DNA of 64,000 bases from Triops longicaudatus (lineage: Eukaryota > Arthropoda > Branchiopoda > Notostraca > Triopsidae): contig JAGQDJ010000099.1 in NCBI GenBank assembly GCA_022885665.1, positions 124,001-188,000 of the forward strand, written 5' to 3'. Below are positions 33,909 through 47,448 of the stretch, one piece after another (within the stretch, counting starts at the first letter, position 1; every line of letters begins with the position of its first letter). A program made the position numbers and the translations under genes. The notes beneath the pieces are model-generated. The model was not told the DNA's origin. It ran no database searches and saw only the letters and a program-made list of their open reading frames with translations.

Positions 33909-34030
33909 ACCGTAACCAGGATTCTGGTTCGAGAGGGGGAAGTCATTATGCAATGGTTTGGACATTAAGATTTCTTCTATCTCCCCCTTTACAACACAAA
34001 TTTCGGGGGAAGTGTAAACCCTCCCACAAA
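33909..34030 (+). repeat. Dispersed repeat, copy 3
   Basis: CCGTAACCAGGATTCTGGTTC head, then GAGAGGGGGA, ATGCAATGGTTTGGACATT, ending GTAAACCCTCCC. It aligns with copy 2 along most of its length and shares its head with copies 1 and 4. Confidence 0.65.
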
Positions 34031-36855
34031 ATATGGCCTTAGAACAGAGCCTTGTATTTAGTAGAGAACCATTCGCTTGGGTTTGTTTTTAATGACTAAA
34101 TCCTGTAATAAACTCTTACGATGTGACTTTTCCCATTACAGCTGCCGTGGTAGAAATTCTTGTCAAGATTTTCCTTGCTTGAGCGCACTTCCAAACGCAG
34201 GCTTGTAATAGCAGTTTTGTTTCCCATGTCAATGTGTTGTCCTCGAGGGACCATAGTCGTCGTTGCCGTCGTCGTACTAACTTGAAAGGCAACTCCGGTA
34301 AGGAACAACGGTGCCCAACGACAGAACGACTGTTTAGAACGCCAACGCCACCATGACAGTACTCTTATAGGACAACGTGACAAGTCAAGATTTCTTAAGC
34401 TGCGGATTGTTTTCTTTTGCTGGGCAAGAATAAGGTTTCCTGAAAAGCGAGAAAAAAGCGTGAATATTACGATGCAAATATAAAAAAAGGGTAGAAAAAT
34501 GTAGGCATTCTGAAATCTTGGCCAAGAAGTCTAGTTTTGATCTCCTAACAATTTGTTGCAACTTAATCTCTGTAGGGTTTCGTTCCCAACCGAAACCCAA
34601 ACGCAATAAGATGAGATGGAATGTTGGTACCTGTGGTCATATTTCCCACGTGTAAGAATGTCATGAGTCATAGGTCGTGATTCGTGATTGTTTCTGGCCT
34701 GTCAAGCGATGAACAATCCATAATAAACTTTCGGGGGATGCTCGTATGCTCCTTAAGCAAAGCTGCTCCGTGGGGGGGTTTGGCGGACTTCTTGAAACGC
34801 CCAGCAGGAGCACGTTTTCAGACACGACGAGTTATTATTTTTGGTTACGGCTACGATCTCTTATCTTGCATAAACTGCTGAACAAATGACATGAATTTTC
34901 CTTGAGCGTCTCCTTATGTAATCAAAACATGCCATACTTTTACTTCTCTCATTCTCCTTTCCTCTATCTTGAACTCGGTGTGTCTCCGGCTTGAAGCGGG
35001 CAACATTCTTTCGCAGCTTAGACACACAAAAAGTTACTTTCTGCTTGGCGGAAGAATTTTAGGAAAACAAATGTTGAGAATTGTTGACATTCCTCGGCTT
35101 ATTTAGTTTGGCTTCAATGAAAGAAAAACTTTAAAATTGGAGTTTTAACTTGTCGTGTCTAATCTGGGCCTATTAAACCTTACACTGTAGATGGGTTGGA
35201 TACACACACATAAATTGACACTCATACGGGCTTAGTTTTTGAACCCATAAGCTCATCGCTTGTCTTTCATATGCTTGTAAAGGAAAACTGTGGCTAATCT
35301 GCTCACGTCGTGCTCCTCGTCTTGGGAGGAGAAGTTTTTCAATGTTGTTGGGAGTCTCCGACACCTTTTGTCCACTCGCTCGGGGCATGTGATGAATGAT
35401 GACCTGGTGCAGATGTGTGATTCCATTGTTGCTCATTCCCTTTCTCTCCATCGTCAGCTTTTTAGATTCTTAACACTTCCCCCTTTCACACAACGGAGGA
35501 ATGTGACACATTCCATAATTGGCATTTCTTGGGTGCCCCCCTTTTCCAGATCATTGAAAATTGATCTATTCCTAAACTCTTTGCCTATGGTTCGCTAAAG
35601 CTGCCCTACAAACCGTTTTTAGATCCTAAATGTAAAAGCCAGCACCCCTAGCAATTTGAGTGTACTGACACTATAGTCTGTGCAAAAACCTTATAGTACG
35701 TACTCGTCACTAAAAACGCCCTGTGCTAATCTAACGGTACTTGGGAACAATTAAAGTTGCCATAATGAGAGTCAGCAGCGAACTGGCCATTGTGGCACTG
35801 TGGCGAATGCCTCATGGGCCGGGACTACAACATATGGGCTTACTTAGTCGAAATAACGTTGAATAAGTTTAGTAGGTCCTGTCTTGGAAAATTTCCTCAT
35901 GGACCCTTGATGAGAGTCTTCCAGTGAATTGGCAAAATATTTTCTGAAAGGATAACGGGGCGCAACGCTCACGCAAATGCCGTGTTGCTAGGACAGGAAC
36001 GTTTGTTTGGGTCATTCCAGTGACCAAAGCAAACACTGTATACTGCATCCAAGTACCATATATCAGGTATTATACTATGTAAAGTGAGTGAAAGGACTTG
36101 GGGAATGAGCAAAGTGCCGAGTTCATCGCGAACGATCATCATTGAGCGACTTATGCTCTGCTTCACATGTCTGGCATTCCAGAGCCGTGGCACGTAAAAG
36201 GCGAGGAGGAGGGTGGGGGTTACATGTGGAATTTTCCGCCATAGTCTAAAAGACTCTGGAGTTATTCACCCCTCTAAGCACTGTGCGAAAGAAATATACG
36301 CGTTTTTACTTAAAAGATCTATTATCCTGCAGCGAGAAGTGAAAACCTCTTAAATCTTGGCCACCAAGTGCTATAGAAAAGGGGAAGAAGCATACACATG
36401 TGGGACGGAGAAAAAAATCTTTAAGGTGAGAAGGATTTGCATAATAACCGGCATAGTTGGCATGACTGACATTGCTGCACCAAGCCAAAGCACGCGGAGG
36501 GCATCATCACGGGGATTGTGGCAAAGAGAATCTCCTGCCGAGTTGCTAAAGCTGGTCTGTAGATGTGTGTGTATTAAGAGAGGCTGTCGAAGAGAGCCCA
36601 CCTCAGGAGTCGGTGACTTTTAAGCTACTTCACTAGGGGGTCACATTTGCATACCCGCAGAGGTGGAAACCAACGCCCCAACCCCGAGCAGAGCGCAAAA
36701 ACAAAAGCAAAAAGCTAAAGCCACTGAAAGCCTTCCCCGTCTTCCTCCAGCGTGCATTTAGAGAGGCTTTGCTGCTCCATGGGACGATCCATTTTTGATC
36801 CAAAAGGTTTTAAGGACTTGTAGGCAAAGTAAGGTGCACTATACTTATAAAGCGG
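34031..36855. other. Gene-free stretch
   Basis: No supportable gene and no repeat family I recognise. Open frames up to about 102 codons overlap on both strands. Confidence 0.5.
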
Positions 36856-36867
36856 CCGCTAGAGGGC
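36856..36867 (+). promoter_or_regulatory. CTCF-like site CCGCTAGAGGGC
   Basis: CCGCTAGAGGGC differs from the CTCF core CCGCTAGGGGGC at one position. CTCF is a conserved bilaterian insulator protein with a similar core motif in insects and vertebrates. It lies within the long gene-free region, as a domain boundary might. Motif match only. Confidence 0.35.
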
Positions 36868-37579
36868 TTTGAAGAACGCGACTTGCCATGACTGTTAGTA
36901 TATTTCCGTTGAGCATGTGTGAGATCCGATCTAAGTCCTTAGAAATGCCCCGCTTCTCCAACGAGCAGTAAAGATACCAATAGGTTTCAATGCGTCCTAA
37001 TTAATCAACCCTGGGTTTCTTGGAAGACAGCCTTTCTGTAACTCTCAGTAACGAAAATAAAAAAAGTGAGTAAAATCTTGGGGTTTTAGAGAGAAATGTC
37101 ACGCACATTTCGAAAGGTGTGGAATCAGTAGATGAAATAAAACCTACGGAAGAGTGCTAATCGTAAAAAAGCTGACAGTCACACATAATTGGATACGTTT
37201 GCTTGGAATAATTAAATTTTTTATTTTTATTTTATTGGCTACCGACATTAGCGTGGCTCGTTACCGTTTCTTTATTGTTTACGGTTTTTTAAATGTAATT
37301 CTGAGTTTACATAAGGTTTTGGGAGAAGGGTTTATTCTTGGGTGTATTAAAAGAATTATTTCAACTTATTAAATATTTTCCTGACTCCGCTATTACGTCA
37401 AACTTTCATTGTTATGGTGCAGCAGTCTCCATGCTCGGTAAACTGTATAGGAGTGTATAGGAAACAATTAAATATTGAATTAGTAAAAGTATATAAAAAT
37501 AAACTAGCATAGGAGTAGTTTATACCCATCCACTGTTGGCAGCAATTAAATTTTCTTTTTTTTTAGTTAATTGTTAGTA
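36868..37579. other. Gene-free stretch
   Basis: AT-rich towards its end. Nothing recognisable before the dispersed-repeat fragment. Confidence 0.5.
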
Positions 37580-37624
37580 ACAGTGAATGCTGGTGCGCCC
37601 TCCAAAATCCTGGTTACGGCCCTG
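37580..37624 (-). repeat. Dispersed repeat, copy 4 (fragment)
   Basis: On the minus strand, CAGGGCCGTAACCAGGATTTTGG matches the heads of copies 1-3, then diverges after about 25 nt. A truncated or decayed copy. Confidence 0.55.
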
Positions 37625-40600
37625 AATAGGACCATTTTTAGTTGGTAAAAGTAAATTCCAATCGATTTCTATTCAGCGAAGAATTTCAAAAGAATCATAA
37701 TCCCCTCAGGAAATAACTCAATTGCAATCTAAACAGCCCGTATTGCAACTCATTGTCTGCTATACTAAAATTTACTGGTACAGCTCAGCGTGTTTGGGAT
37801 TGTTTCTGTTTCTAACAGTGTGATGGACACACATTTTTCATGGGAGCCTTAATAATTGCAATACATCTACAGTTTTATTTCTATCGAGAACAAGAATTTT
37901 GCCTATGTGCGTCGCGAATGTTTACATAAACCACTGTTTTGTCGAGGTGAGTTGGCGTAATTGGCTTTCTATTATAATCAATTAATTAATATTATAATTT
38001 TCATCTTCCATTCACATGTCATTGTGTCATGGTGGTTGATACTGTGGGACCGCACAGCGGTTGTTAAAGTCTAATTTTTCCAAAGCCTAAGCCTTCCTTT
38101 TGAAGTGAATCTTCGTCACCCGTAGATAAGACATTATTTTCGTACGTTTCATCTACACAAAGGTGCAAAGTTTCAATGTCGGAGAAAAACCACCGCTATA
38201 ACTCCGCGCCAAAGTTAATGAATAAATCATAATCTATTTACCCCCTGCAAGAGCTTGATTATATTGGCGAGGGAGTGTTGACAGTTGGCGATAAGACCCC
38301 TGGAATAAGGATCCTCTCTCTAAAAGCTCTCTCTCACTCGTCTTTCCCCAAAAAGTGGCTCGTAAGCCCGGCAAAAGCGAAAGCCCTGACCAGTTTAATA
38401 CACAAGCAACGTGCTGCTGGTCAAGCCAAGTTATCTCTTCTCGTAAAGCTGTGTGCTACTGGGGGTCAAAGCAGCTCGTCTCTGTCCCCTTGACTGGCAG
38501 CGTCCGCTTTTCATTACAACTAGGCGTCTCGACGCTGATATTGGAGTCGTTGTCAGGGATTTGTCGACGTCCAAGGGGGGGTAGGTTCATTTTAAAAGCT
38601 GACAGCAAGCCTGTCAACATGACTTCTACACACACATATCCGAACAGTCAATTCCCCCCTTGCAGGATGTGAGAGCGATAATACGGATACATTTTCGAGC
38701 TGCTTTTCAACACCACACAATGTCAAACCTCACCTTACCTGCGTGCTAACGCCACCAACAATAAAAGTCGATCATCATTCCTTCCGGAAGTGCTAGCTTG
38801 GCTTAGGATAACAATGCATCTTGACGTAACGTAACACGCGTACGGATTTTTCAAAAAGAATGAATTTCAAGAATTTTTAGTTATTATTATTCCTGATTTC
38901 ACAATTCAGGTTCTTCCGGATTGGAACATATATCTTGAACACTATACCAGACATCCTCCACCCTTACCCCTAAGACATCAATAGCATATCTTTTTATAAT
39001 GACAGATCAGTTTCCGGCACCTTGTGCTTTCTGTCTGAATACACTCTTGTGAAAAAGCTGCTGCAGGGATTTTCTCGGGAGGGGGAGTAGAAGTCCAGGG
39101 ACTATTGAATAAAAACGTGACCTATGATATGACTCCGCCTTTTGGGGCTATTGTTACAGCAAGACGACCAGGACCACAGGCCTCGTCACTTCTGGAGGAC
39201 AATAAAACGAACTAGGAGATTCAAAGGATTAGGTCCTTTTTACTCCCATGCAACACACGAAGTTCGACATGACCATGTAGCTCGAAATGACTATTTCTGT
39301 TGAAGTAGGAATCCTACGAGTTTCGAAGCTTGTCCCTCTCTACTCTCCCTGTGGGGGTTATTGAATGCTCAACTGATGTTCGAGTTAGGATAAAGTGACG
39401 TCCGTAGTCCAGCGCCAAAAATTGTCAGTTTACCCTCACCTCATTATGCGCATACAACCCAAGAGGTGGAAGATAAAAGCTTTGACACAGCTCCAAAACT
39501 GAGGTCAATCTATTAATAACATAAACACAAATTTGGAGACACACACAAGTACCGCCAACGAGAATTTGCTTTTCAAAACAACTCGCCAGGCATCAACATA
39601 TTCAGGAATCTGTTAGCATTTCAGGTTCCATGCCATATTGACCACGTGTTTGGCGGCGGTTGTGCACGACATATTTGAAAAACGCCATCTCTCATGAAAG
39701 TGACGGTTAGAGATAACCAGGCACCAATTAGCTTCCCAAACCAGGCGTGGCAATTGCTTAAGCGCGCGTGTGGTATGCTGTCAACTTTTCGAGGTGGCAA
39801 AAATTATCCCAAAATTTGCGCCCAACTGTCTTTTCTCCTACCGCCGTCAAACAAAATTTGTCAACAATCTGCCGGAAATACATCCTGAAGTGCGCCAGAA
39901 TGTCAACTCACTCACTCGCCTCAACTTCAACGTCCTTCTCCAAGCTCCAACAATTCAATCATGGAAAGCTCTTGATAGATTACGTCCTACTGAGGCAATA
40001 ATGCCTTTTCACTCCAAACTTCCAGGTAATGGAGGAGGACGCACACAATCAATGAAAAGACGAGAAATAGACATCTGCTTTTTTATTTCCTTTGCGTCCC
40101 TCAAGTTGGTTTGGTCTCTCTTGAGATTGTCTCAGTTGCGATGCCCCCTACATCCCCAGAAAATTTTTCGACGCTGTGACATGCGACTCAATTGCCTTTT
40201 TGCGTCCCTTATCCATTTCCGGTGAGCCAGTCAGAGAAATTTGGCCTTTCTGTGGCTGTCTTTCTTGTATACCAAAGATGTCCAACTCGAGAATAGGTTC
40301 GTCTCTCTCAATCTCTCTCTTGAACTTCTTTTTTCCAAGCAAAAGTTTTTGGGGGGTAGCCCAACAATGGCCCACCTAAGTATCCCCTAACCATGACGTG
40401 CGTAACGGAGTGCCAAATAAGTCTAAAGAGGGAGGGTGATGGGCACCCTGTGGGGCTTTAAGCTACTTGGGGCTTATTTTGCAATGGATCAAAGCGTGTC
40501 AAAGCGTGAAAAGAGCAAAAAGGACGCAGACCTCCCTCCAAGTATGCCTTTTTCCGTGGCCCTGTGCTTTTCTCCCCTTTAGGCTCGCCTCAGCTCTGGC

Positions 40601-43600
40601 TCGAGACCTATTCAATAGCTTCCACATGTGATGGATGAACTAATTGAAATGCAAAACCTTCCCACATTCCATCAAAAACTTAGCCGGCTTAAGCACCGGC
40701 GTAACTCCTCTTGGCTTCCTTTGCCAGCTAAAAGTGCTGAACTATCACGAAAAATTTTTTTCCCCTTCACAATAAACACGACCCCTACTTAACACACACT
40801 GGCAAGCTATACGCTTACAACGCATGGAACGCAGTAGCCTAGCCTTAAAATGTTTTGCGTTCAAACTCTAGATTTTGAAAACACAGAAACCGATAACGAA
40901 AGTAACGGCGGGTTAAACAGAATATCGAACAAAGAAGTAAAACGGCTTTAATTAAAAAGCTTCTTAAATTAAACATCACTTTAAATCAATCAAGAAATAC
41001 AATAATAAAATCTTTATTGTATCATACAAATATCTTTTAAAGATATACTGGAATATCGCAATAATGAACACTTTTATAACGCGATGTTAGTTTTAACAGG
41101 TGGATTTTAAAGTCCCGAGACACGGAAATGTGCAGAAAACCGCCTGCTACAACAAACTTCCGCATTTCGAAGTTTTATTCTTTCCCAGAGGGTGCGATAA
41201 AACGGCGTTCTATTATAAAATAGTGAAGAAGAAGATAACCTTCAAAGTAAAATTGAAAAAATAAATAAATATCTTATAAATAAAGCAATTAAAAATAAAT
41301 TCAAGTTAAAAGGGAATTTTGAGGATAAAATACACCTATGGCCCCCCAACAGCGCTCACTTGACCGATTTTCACGGTAATTATGCCTCAATCAATAGCCA
41401 ACTCCTTGGCAAAGGGAAGTCTTGTGAATAAGCTTGTCATAACGTGCCATGACAAAGCAGCTTAAAGCTTAAAATTACGGTTTCTCGCTTAAGGAAATAT
41501 AATGTCCGTGAAGCATATTAACTATCACACTGTCATTCGGGATGGTATAAGAAACTCCTTTCTTAATGGCTTCTTTAGACTTGGTTGGTCGTTCCGGTGG
41601 GCTGCTTCCACCTTTGTCACTCTTACCTCCCCCCCCCCCTTGGATAAGCTCAACAATGAAATCCTTCTAACCTCCAACAATGAAAGCGAGCTATCAAAAG
41701 GTAAAGAGAAATCTCTCAGAAGTTGGGAACTCAGTGAAAAACCTATGTTTGGAAACCTTGGGCATCGTTTGCCATGCGAACTGGCTCGAAGCACGTTGCA
41801 GGAAACGATACATTGAATGTACTACAACAGCAGCGTAGTTTAGAGCGATGGGTGACAACTTACCCCGCTTAACCCACCTCGGAGCGCTCGCTTCCCTTTG
41901 AGGTGGGGACTTGGGTTGAATTGTTGAAGGTAAAACTTGGTGTGGTGGATAAAGACAAGTCAAAAAATGGTTAAGGTTATCATCCGTGTCCTCCTTTGAG
42001 CTACCAATACCTCGCTAGGTGGTCTCTAATGGTCCTTGGGTCCCTTAGGAACCTTTTTTCGGGTGGATTTTTCAATGAATGTAACTTTGACTTCTCTCTT
42101 TACCCACCTTAGAACGCCTCACAACCTTTCATGAGTTTGGTTCCATTGAAACTCTTGGAAACCAATAAGCCCAAAGTACGATCTTACTTAAACTGAGGGT
42201 GATACTACGAGGGCAAGAACTCCCACCGTTTTTCTCCAACACTTTCGTTTACCACAGGTCATCCAGCTGGGAAGTTGACAACAATGGGGACCCTCTGAAG
42301 TTCTGAACAAGAGGTTAAAACCGTTTGGAACATTGTTGCCAAGCTTGTTCGCCTGATACCTTTTATGATTCGTAAATTCATAAAACCCCCCTTATTTAGG
42401 CAAATATTTAGCAGACGGTACCTTTTGTTCAGGAAAGCGGACAAACCAGACAACAACTACACAGCCTAGGCTTTGCAACAAATCGTTTCCCTCCTTAAAC
42501 ACAAATCTGCAATAACAATCATCGTCCTACTATCCAACCAAGCGATTGACACGGAAGAGAGAATGGCCTCAGGAGCCATATTAGGAGTTTTGATACCCTT
42601 TGAGTTACAACGGGTAGTTAGTGAGGAATTTATGTGCGCCAAGGCAGACGTTAAATTTGTATTTTCCAAGATTTAGCGGCTTAATAACGAAGACATGGTG
42701 TGTAGTATTGAGAAGCGCCCACCCAAACATTGAGGGTCAGAAGGTTACGTACCTCACCCCGTAACCCCCTTGTTGAACTGTTCTGGTTAACTTCGGAGCA
42801 AGTTACTTGGCGCTGTAAAATAGACAGGCGCGTAATGCGAACAAAGCTGTAGCGACTGTGCAATGTCAAAGCAGCGAGAATTTGAGACGCTTCACCTTAG
42901 TTCGAAGGGGGTTTTGGGGGATTTTAACCCCCACAAAACTTAGAGCGTTTATTATGCTATACAACAAGATCAATAGGTCAAGTTCGTCATGCCAGCGCCT
43001 TCCCACCAACATGCACGATTTGAGTGAAAAAAAAATCTGCGTTTTCCGAACTCCGCGTCTCGTTTAGATGCGTAGCATGCATGGAAGAGACAAAGGGGGC
43101 AAGATGATGATGTTTGCTACGGAAGAGAATTGTATTGGTTGGCTTGAGGTTACTGGCAACGATTAACCTATTCAAGTTGCTCGTTTGGCTTTGTGCTTAA
43201 GAAAGGAAGTCTTCAAGTGGTCTTTTTGAACTAGAGCGTGCTTGCGTGCACAACCTAATGACAAAACCGGAATGCGCTTTGTACCAGCCATAGTTTCTGG
43301 TCCTGTTCCACTTTCTTGATATTTCTGTCACGCATTTGGTGTCCTGATAGTAGGTCTGCTTATGCCAAATTCGAATTTGTACGTATGGGTTGCTAGAGGT
43401 GCCACTGTCATAACAGAATGCTCCAACGTTGGCAATGCTCCACGAAATGTTGGCGGTTGAAGTGCCAATTAATGAGTTAACTCTTAATCAAGGTCGTGTT
43501 GGTAGACTAACTCTGATGCGCCTTACTTACAATTTTACATTACGATAAGTTGTCATTAGAAGTGATGCAGCGAGAGTTTGACATAAATTTTGGTTGCTGC

Positions 43601-45600
43601 AACTGTAGCAACTCTAGCAATTTAGATCTAGCTTTGATTGTGTTTGTTTAGATTAAGACCCGCATTTTTTCATTAACTTTCCCTAAGTTTATTCCTCTTC
43701 TTAACTTAATGACGAATCTCACTTTAATTGCAAGTGTGATCATTTTTATGCCATATTTGTTAGTACGATTTATATAATTTCTGGAAATCTGGCGTGAGCT
43801 TATGCTTGTTGTTCCCGTCATCTTTTGTTAGTGCGTCAAAGTGTATTAAATTTTAAATACCGTTTACTTCATGTAAGGCTTAGTTCTGCTCTTTTTGGAA
43901 GCTTTTCCTTGAAAATTCAAACTTCTGTATGGCTCTTTTGAAAAATCGAGTTCTCAGAATGTGCCAAATTCTCGTTTTGACGAAACGAAGACACTGCAAA
44001 TGCACTGAGGCTCTTCTAGAGTAACCAATAATGTTCCCGTAATTTCCGGACTGAGCTAGTCTATTAAGCGGCGACGTAAGTTAACGGGTAACTGTGAATG
44101 TCTTCGTTTAAGGAGACAGACGGTAAGGAAAAACGAATCCTCCTATTGCTCCTGAGAGCCGCTGAGTAGTTGAGGGAATCCGTTACTGTTGTCGTTTCGA
44201 TCTTTGTGAAGAATGTCACAAACGTGCATCTACTTCCATCAATGGTCTCACAAGACTGTAACTCAGGTACAAATATGCGTGTAACTTCCACACAATACAG
44301 GAGCAAAAAGGAAGAGCATGGGATTTTCTGGAATTTTCCTTGTGAACTTAACACGAAAATCTAATTTAGTCGACAGTTCGTTTTGTCGACGAAAGGTACA
44401 TATAATATACGTTGAACAATAACAAATAGGTCTACATAATAATGTGATTGTTCGCAAAGAAAAAAATGTTCAATTAAATCATTTATTTATTGTGAATTGG
44501 TATAATTATATTTCTTAATCGTGATTGCAGAAGATTATCAAAGGGGACGAGAATTACATTGATTATTTTCCAAGTGAATTCTATTTCGAGTGACAGAATT
44601 GATTCTTGGAGTAAATTGTACGAGAATGACCACTAGCCGAGTTGTTCAACACTTGCAACACGGAGGGGGTTGTCTCTTGTTCTCGCGATGCGTTTCTAAG
44701 CGCATTCCTCGGGTTCATCCATCAAGCCATGGATATAGAGACCCTTTAAGAAGGCGCAGTACCTTCAACAATACGGGTTACTGTAGCTGTTGGCACTACC
44801 CACCTTCCCCGGACAAGATCATCCATTCCCACCTGTCAGGCCGCCACACCATTTCCACAGCTAATGTAAACATGTCACACGGAGGATTGGTTCCAGCGTA
44901 CCGAGCGATTCATCTCCTACCGCCGAGGTGCCAAATTACTCATGCATGCCTCGTATGTGCAAGAGCGTTACTTATTCGTTCACATTTTCAGAAACAGCAC
45001 TAGTGTTCGGTGTTCTGCGCGTGGCAAAGCAAATAAGGCGTGTTCAACATGTGGGCAGACCTTTCCGGGGAAACCATGTCGTACCCCTCCCCCCCTTACC
45101 CCCCTTCTTCCCCCAGACATACGTTCTGCTTAGAAATACTTGACTTTTACGACTAACAAGGCCGAGGAAAAGAGCTATCTTGTTGGCAATGTGTAATTAA
45201 TGTCCACCAAAAATAAATTTCCCAAAGACATCTTACCCGGGGAACAGACGACATATGCTAAGGATATGGGGAAAAAAGGGGAAAGGTCAGTTCAACATTG
45301 TCAGACAGTTCTTTTGGCGCCACACACTAACGTGACCTCGTCATTAAATTACAAGGAACACTCCCCCCCCCCCTCCTCCTCCAAAAATTACCTCCAGGAA
45401 AAAGAAAATGAAGAAGAAAAAAAAATTCCCTTACAGACAAGCGTCAAGTGATATGACCATGCTTTGCATGAAATGCAAACTAATGGAGGTCGGAAGGTCA
45501 ACGTCAAAAAGTCGCCCCCCAGCTCCAGATATCCAAACAAAATTTTCTAGAGGCGCTGTCTTGTAACACTCGTTGATCCAATGATTCTTATTTCTTTTCA
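37625..45600. other. Gene-free stretch
   Basis: No supportable gene. The longest open frame (39770-40225, plus, 151 codons) is overlapped by other frames and has no recognisable domain. A run of 10 C at 41631-41640 and a C run at 45362-45372 interrupt the sequence. At 42259-42670 two short minus-strand frames are adjacent and might be a decayed mobile-element gene, but I cannot identify it. Confidence 0.45.
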
Positions 45601-47170
45601 GACCAAGAAAAATATTAGACTAATTACTGTTTTCTATGGTGCGTTTTTATCAAGAAAATTCTTTAAGAAAATATTTATTCTTTTAATTTGTTTGAGTGAA
45701 GAAAACTAAATATGGCATTTTGCGCTGTAATTTTGCTCCTAACATAAAGGATATTCTTTTAATTACCTTAGTTCTTTTTATTGAAACAATATGTTTTTAA
45801 GCTTTTGTTTTTTGTATAATTAGTTTATTTATATCAATAATATGTAGTACGTTTAATTAATCAATACCAGTAGTTTTATTACATTTAATTTTCTTTTAAA
45901 TAACATTTAATAAAATATTTAACATTTAATAACGTTTAATAAAATATTTAATTTTCTGCATTGTTCTGTTAATGACAATTGACATGTCATAAGCGAAAGT
46001 GTTTGGAAGAGTTTTCCTCCCCAAAAAATCAATTTAAAAAAGACTCATTATCTTTCGTATCTTTTTTATTCTTTTAATTTTTGAAGAGAAATATTTAAGA
46101 TATTTTTTAGCTGTGTGTTCATTCTCCCGGATATGGTCGATTGTTGTTTGACGTGTGCAAAGTGGAAAGATTAAACAAATTCTCCCAAGTTCGGGTTGCA
46201 TGTCGATTGCACACTTGACTCGTATATCTCAATGCCTCTTAACCCTTGATGACCTGCCAGGGAAAATCCACCTTCTTTTTTATTCTACGCAAGAAAACAA
46301 GGGCCCCTGTCAGCCTCTTCGGGTCTTATCACAAGTGGCTGGGGCTTCTAGTATTAAAAACATATCCGTGACCACCCTGCACTAACTTAACCCCCGGCAT
46401 CATAGACAACTTGAACCTTCTCCCAGTCGCTTCTGGAGACCCGCATCACCACCAACCCACCCAATGTTTTAGGCCTATATCGAATTCAAATAATTGCCCC
46501 TTCATCCTTCATAAATCTCCCCAACCTGGTTTCTGTTTGCCTATCAGTTTTACAAAGGCAGTACACTTTTCGAACCCCTCACAAGCCAAAAGTCACTCAC
46601 ACAACGCCTAATGAAAAGTTTACACAAGACCCATGTATTGTATACATACAAGGGAAAAGTGCCTGCTATAGTATGATTTTTCTGAGTAAATTTCCTATCT
46701 CTTTCTCCCAACTTGGCCCATATTTTGCTTTGGAGGTCCTTGGGAGTCCTCTTGGTTGTCGTTGTCGTCGTAAAAGCCTCAAGTAAATGAAGAACGGGTT
46801 TACTTTTACTCTGTAAGCAATGTTGATAGACAAATCCACATTACCCTGTCGGAATGGTTACTTTCCAATGAAAGCGTCGCCGCTCAGTTAAACAAGGTTT
46901 CTTTCCGACTTTTTAATTTTTACTTTCACGTTATTTTGCTTTCTAGCTTTTTTTTTATTCTTCTACCTCAGGCGATTTCCTAATTTATTTGATTTGACTT
47001 TATTTTTAGTTTTTATTTTATTTCGTTTCAATTTTATGCATGCTTCACTTTACATGTTTTATTTCGTTTACTTTTTGTACTTATAAATTATGATTTCAAA
47101 TTCATGGATTTCAAATTTGAGGTTATTTTTAATTTACTTTTAATAATTTTATTTTTACAGTATTTTATAT
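45601..47170. other. AT-rich block with a strongly T-rich segment
   Basis: 45601-46100 is AT-rich and includes a local duplication (45898-45955). 46900-47170 is strikingly T-rich on the plus strand with repeated TTTATTTT/TTTTATTT words. No gene, terminal repeat or poly(A)-tailed structure is recognisable. Confidence 0.6.
45898..45955 (+). repeat. Direct repeat of AACATTTAATAAAATATTT
   Basis: The unit AACATTTAATAAAATATTT is followed at once by a second version carrying an internal partial duplication (AACATTTAATAACGTTTAAT then AAAATATTT). A slippage-type local repeat. Confidence 0.75.
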
Positions 47171-47448
47171 CTTTGGCATCGATTTGATGGACTTTGAAAC
47201 TCAAAGTTCTCCAGTTGTTGGATTTTGTACAGAGGCTAACTAGTGTGGGAATTAAGGGGTAACCGTCCCGTATCTGTGATCCGAGTCACATATGTAGTGT
47301 GTGCGTAGGCGAATCTGGGCTTTGCGTGTGGAAGACAATGACATGCCAATCTGGGGTCTTGTTCCCGATAGCTTTTCCTTGTCGTTTTGGGGGGTTAGAC
47401 CTGTTGGAAGTTTTGGTGAACGTTCCAAACGGACCTCTCTGTTGACAT
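47171..47448. other. Gene-free stretch
   Basis: No recognisable element. Confidence 0.4.

Noticed and set aside
39770..40225. 151-codon plus-strand open frame
   Set aside because: Competing open frames overlap it on both strands and no motif is recognisable.
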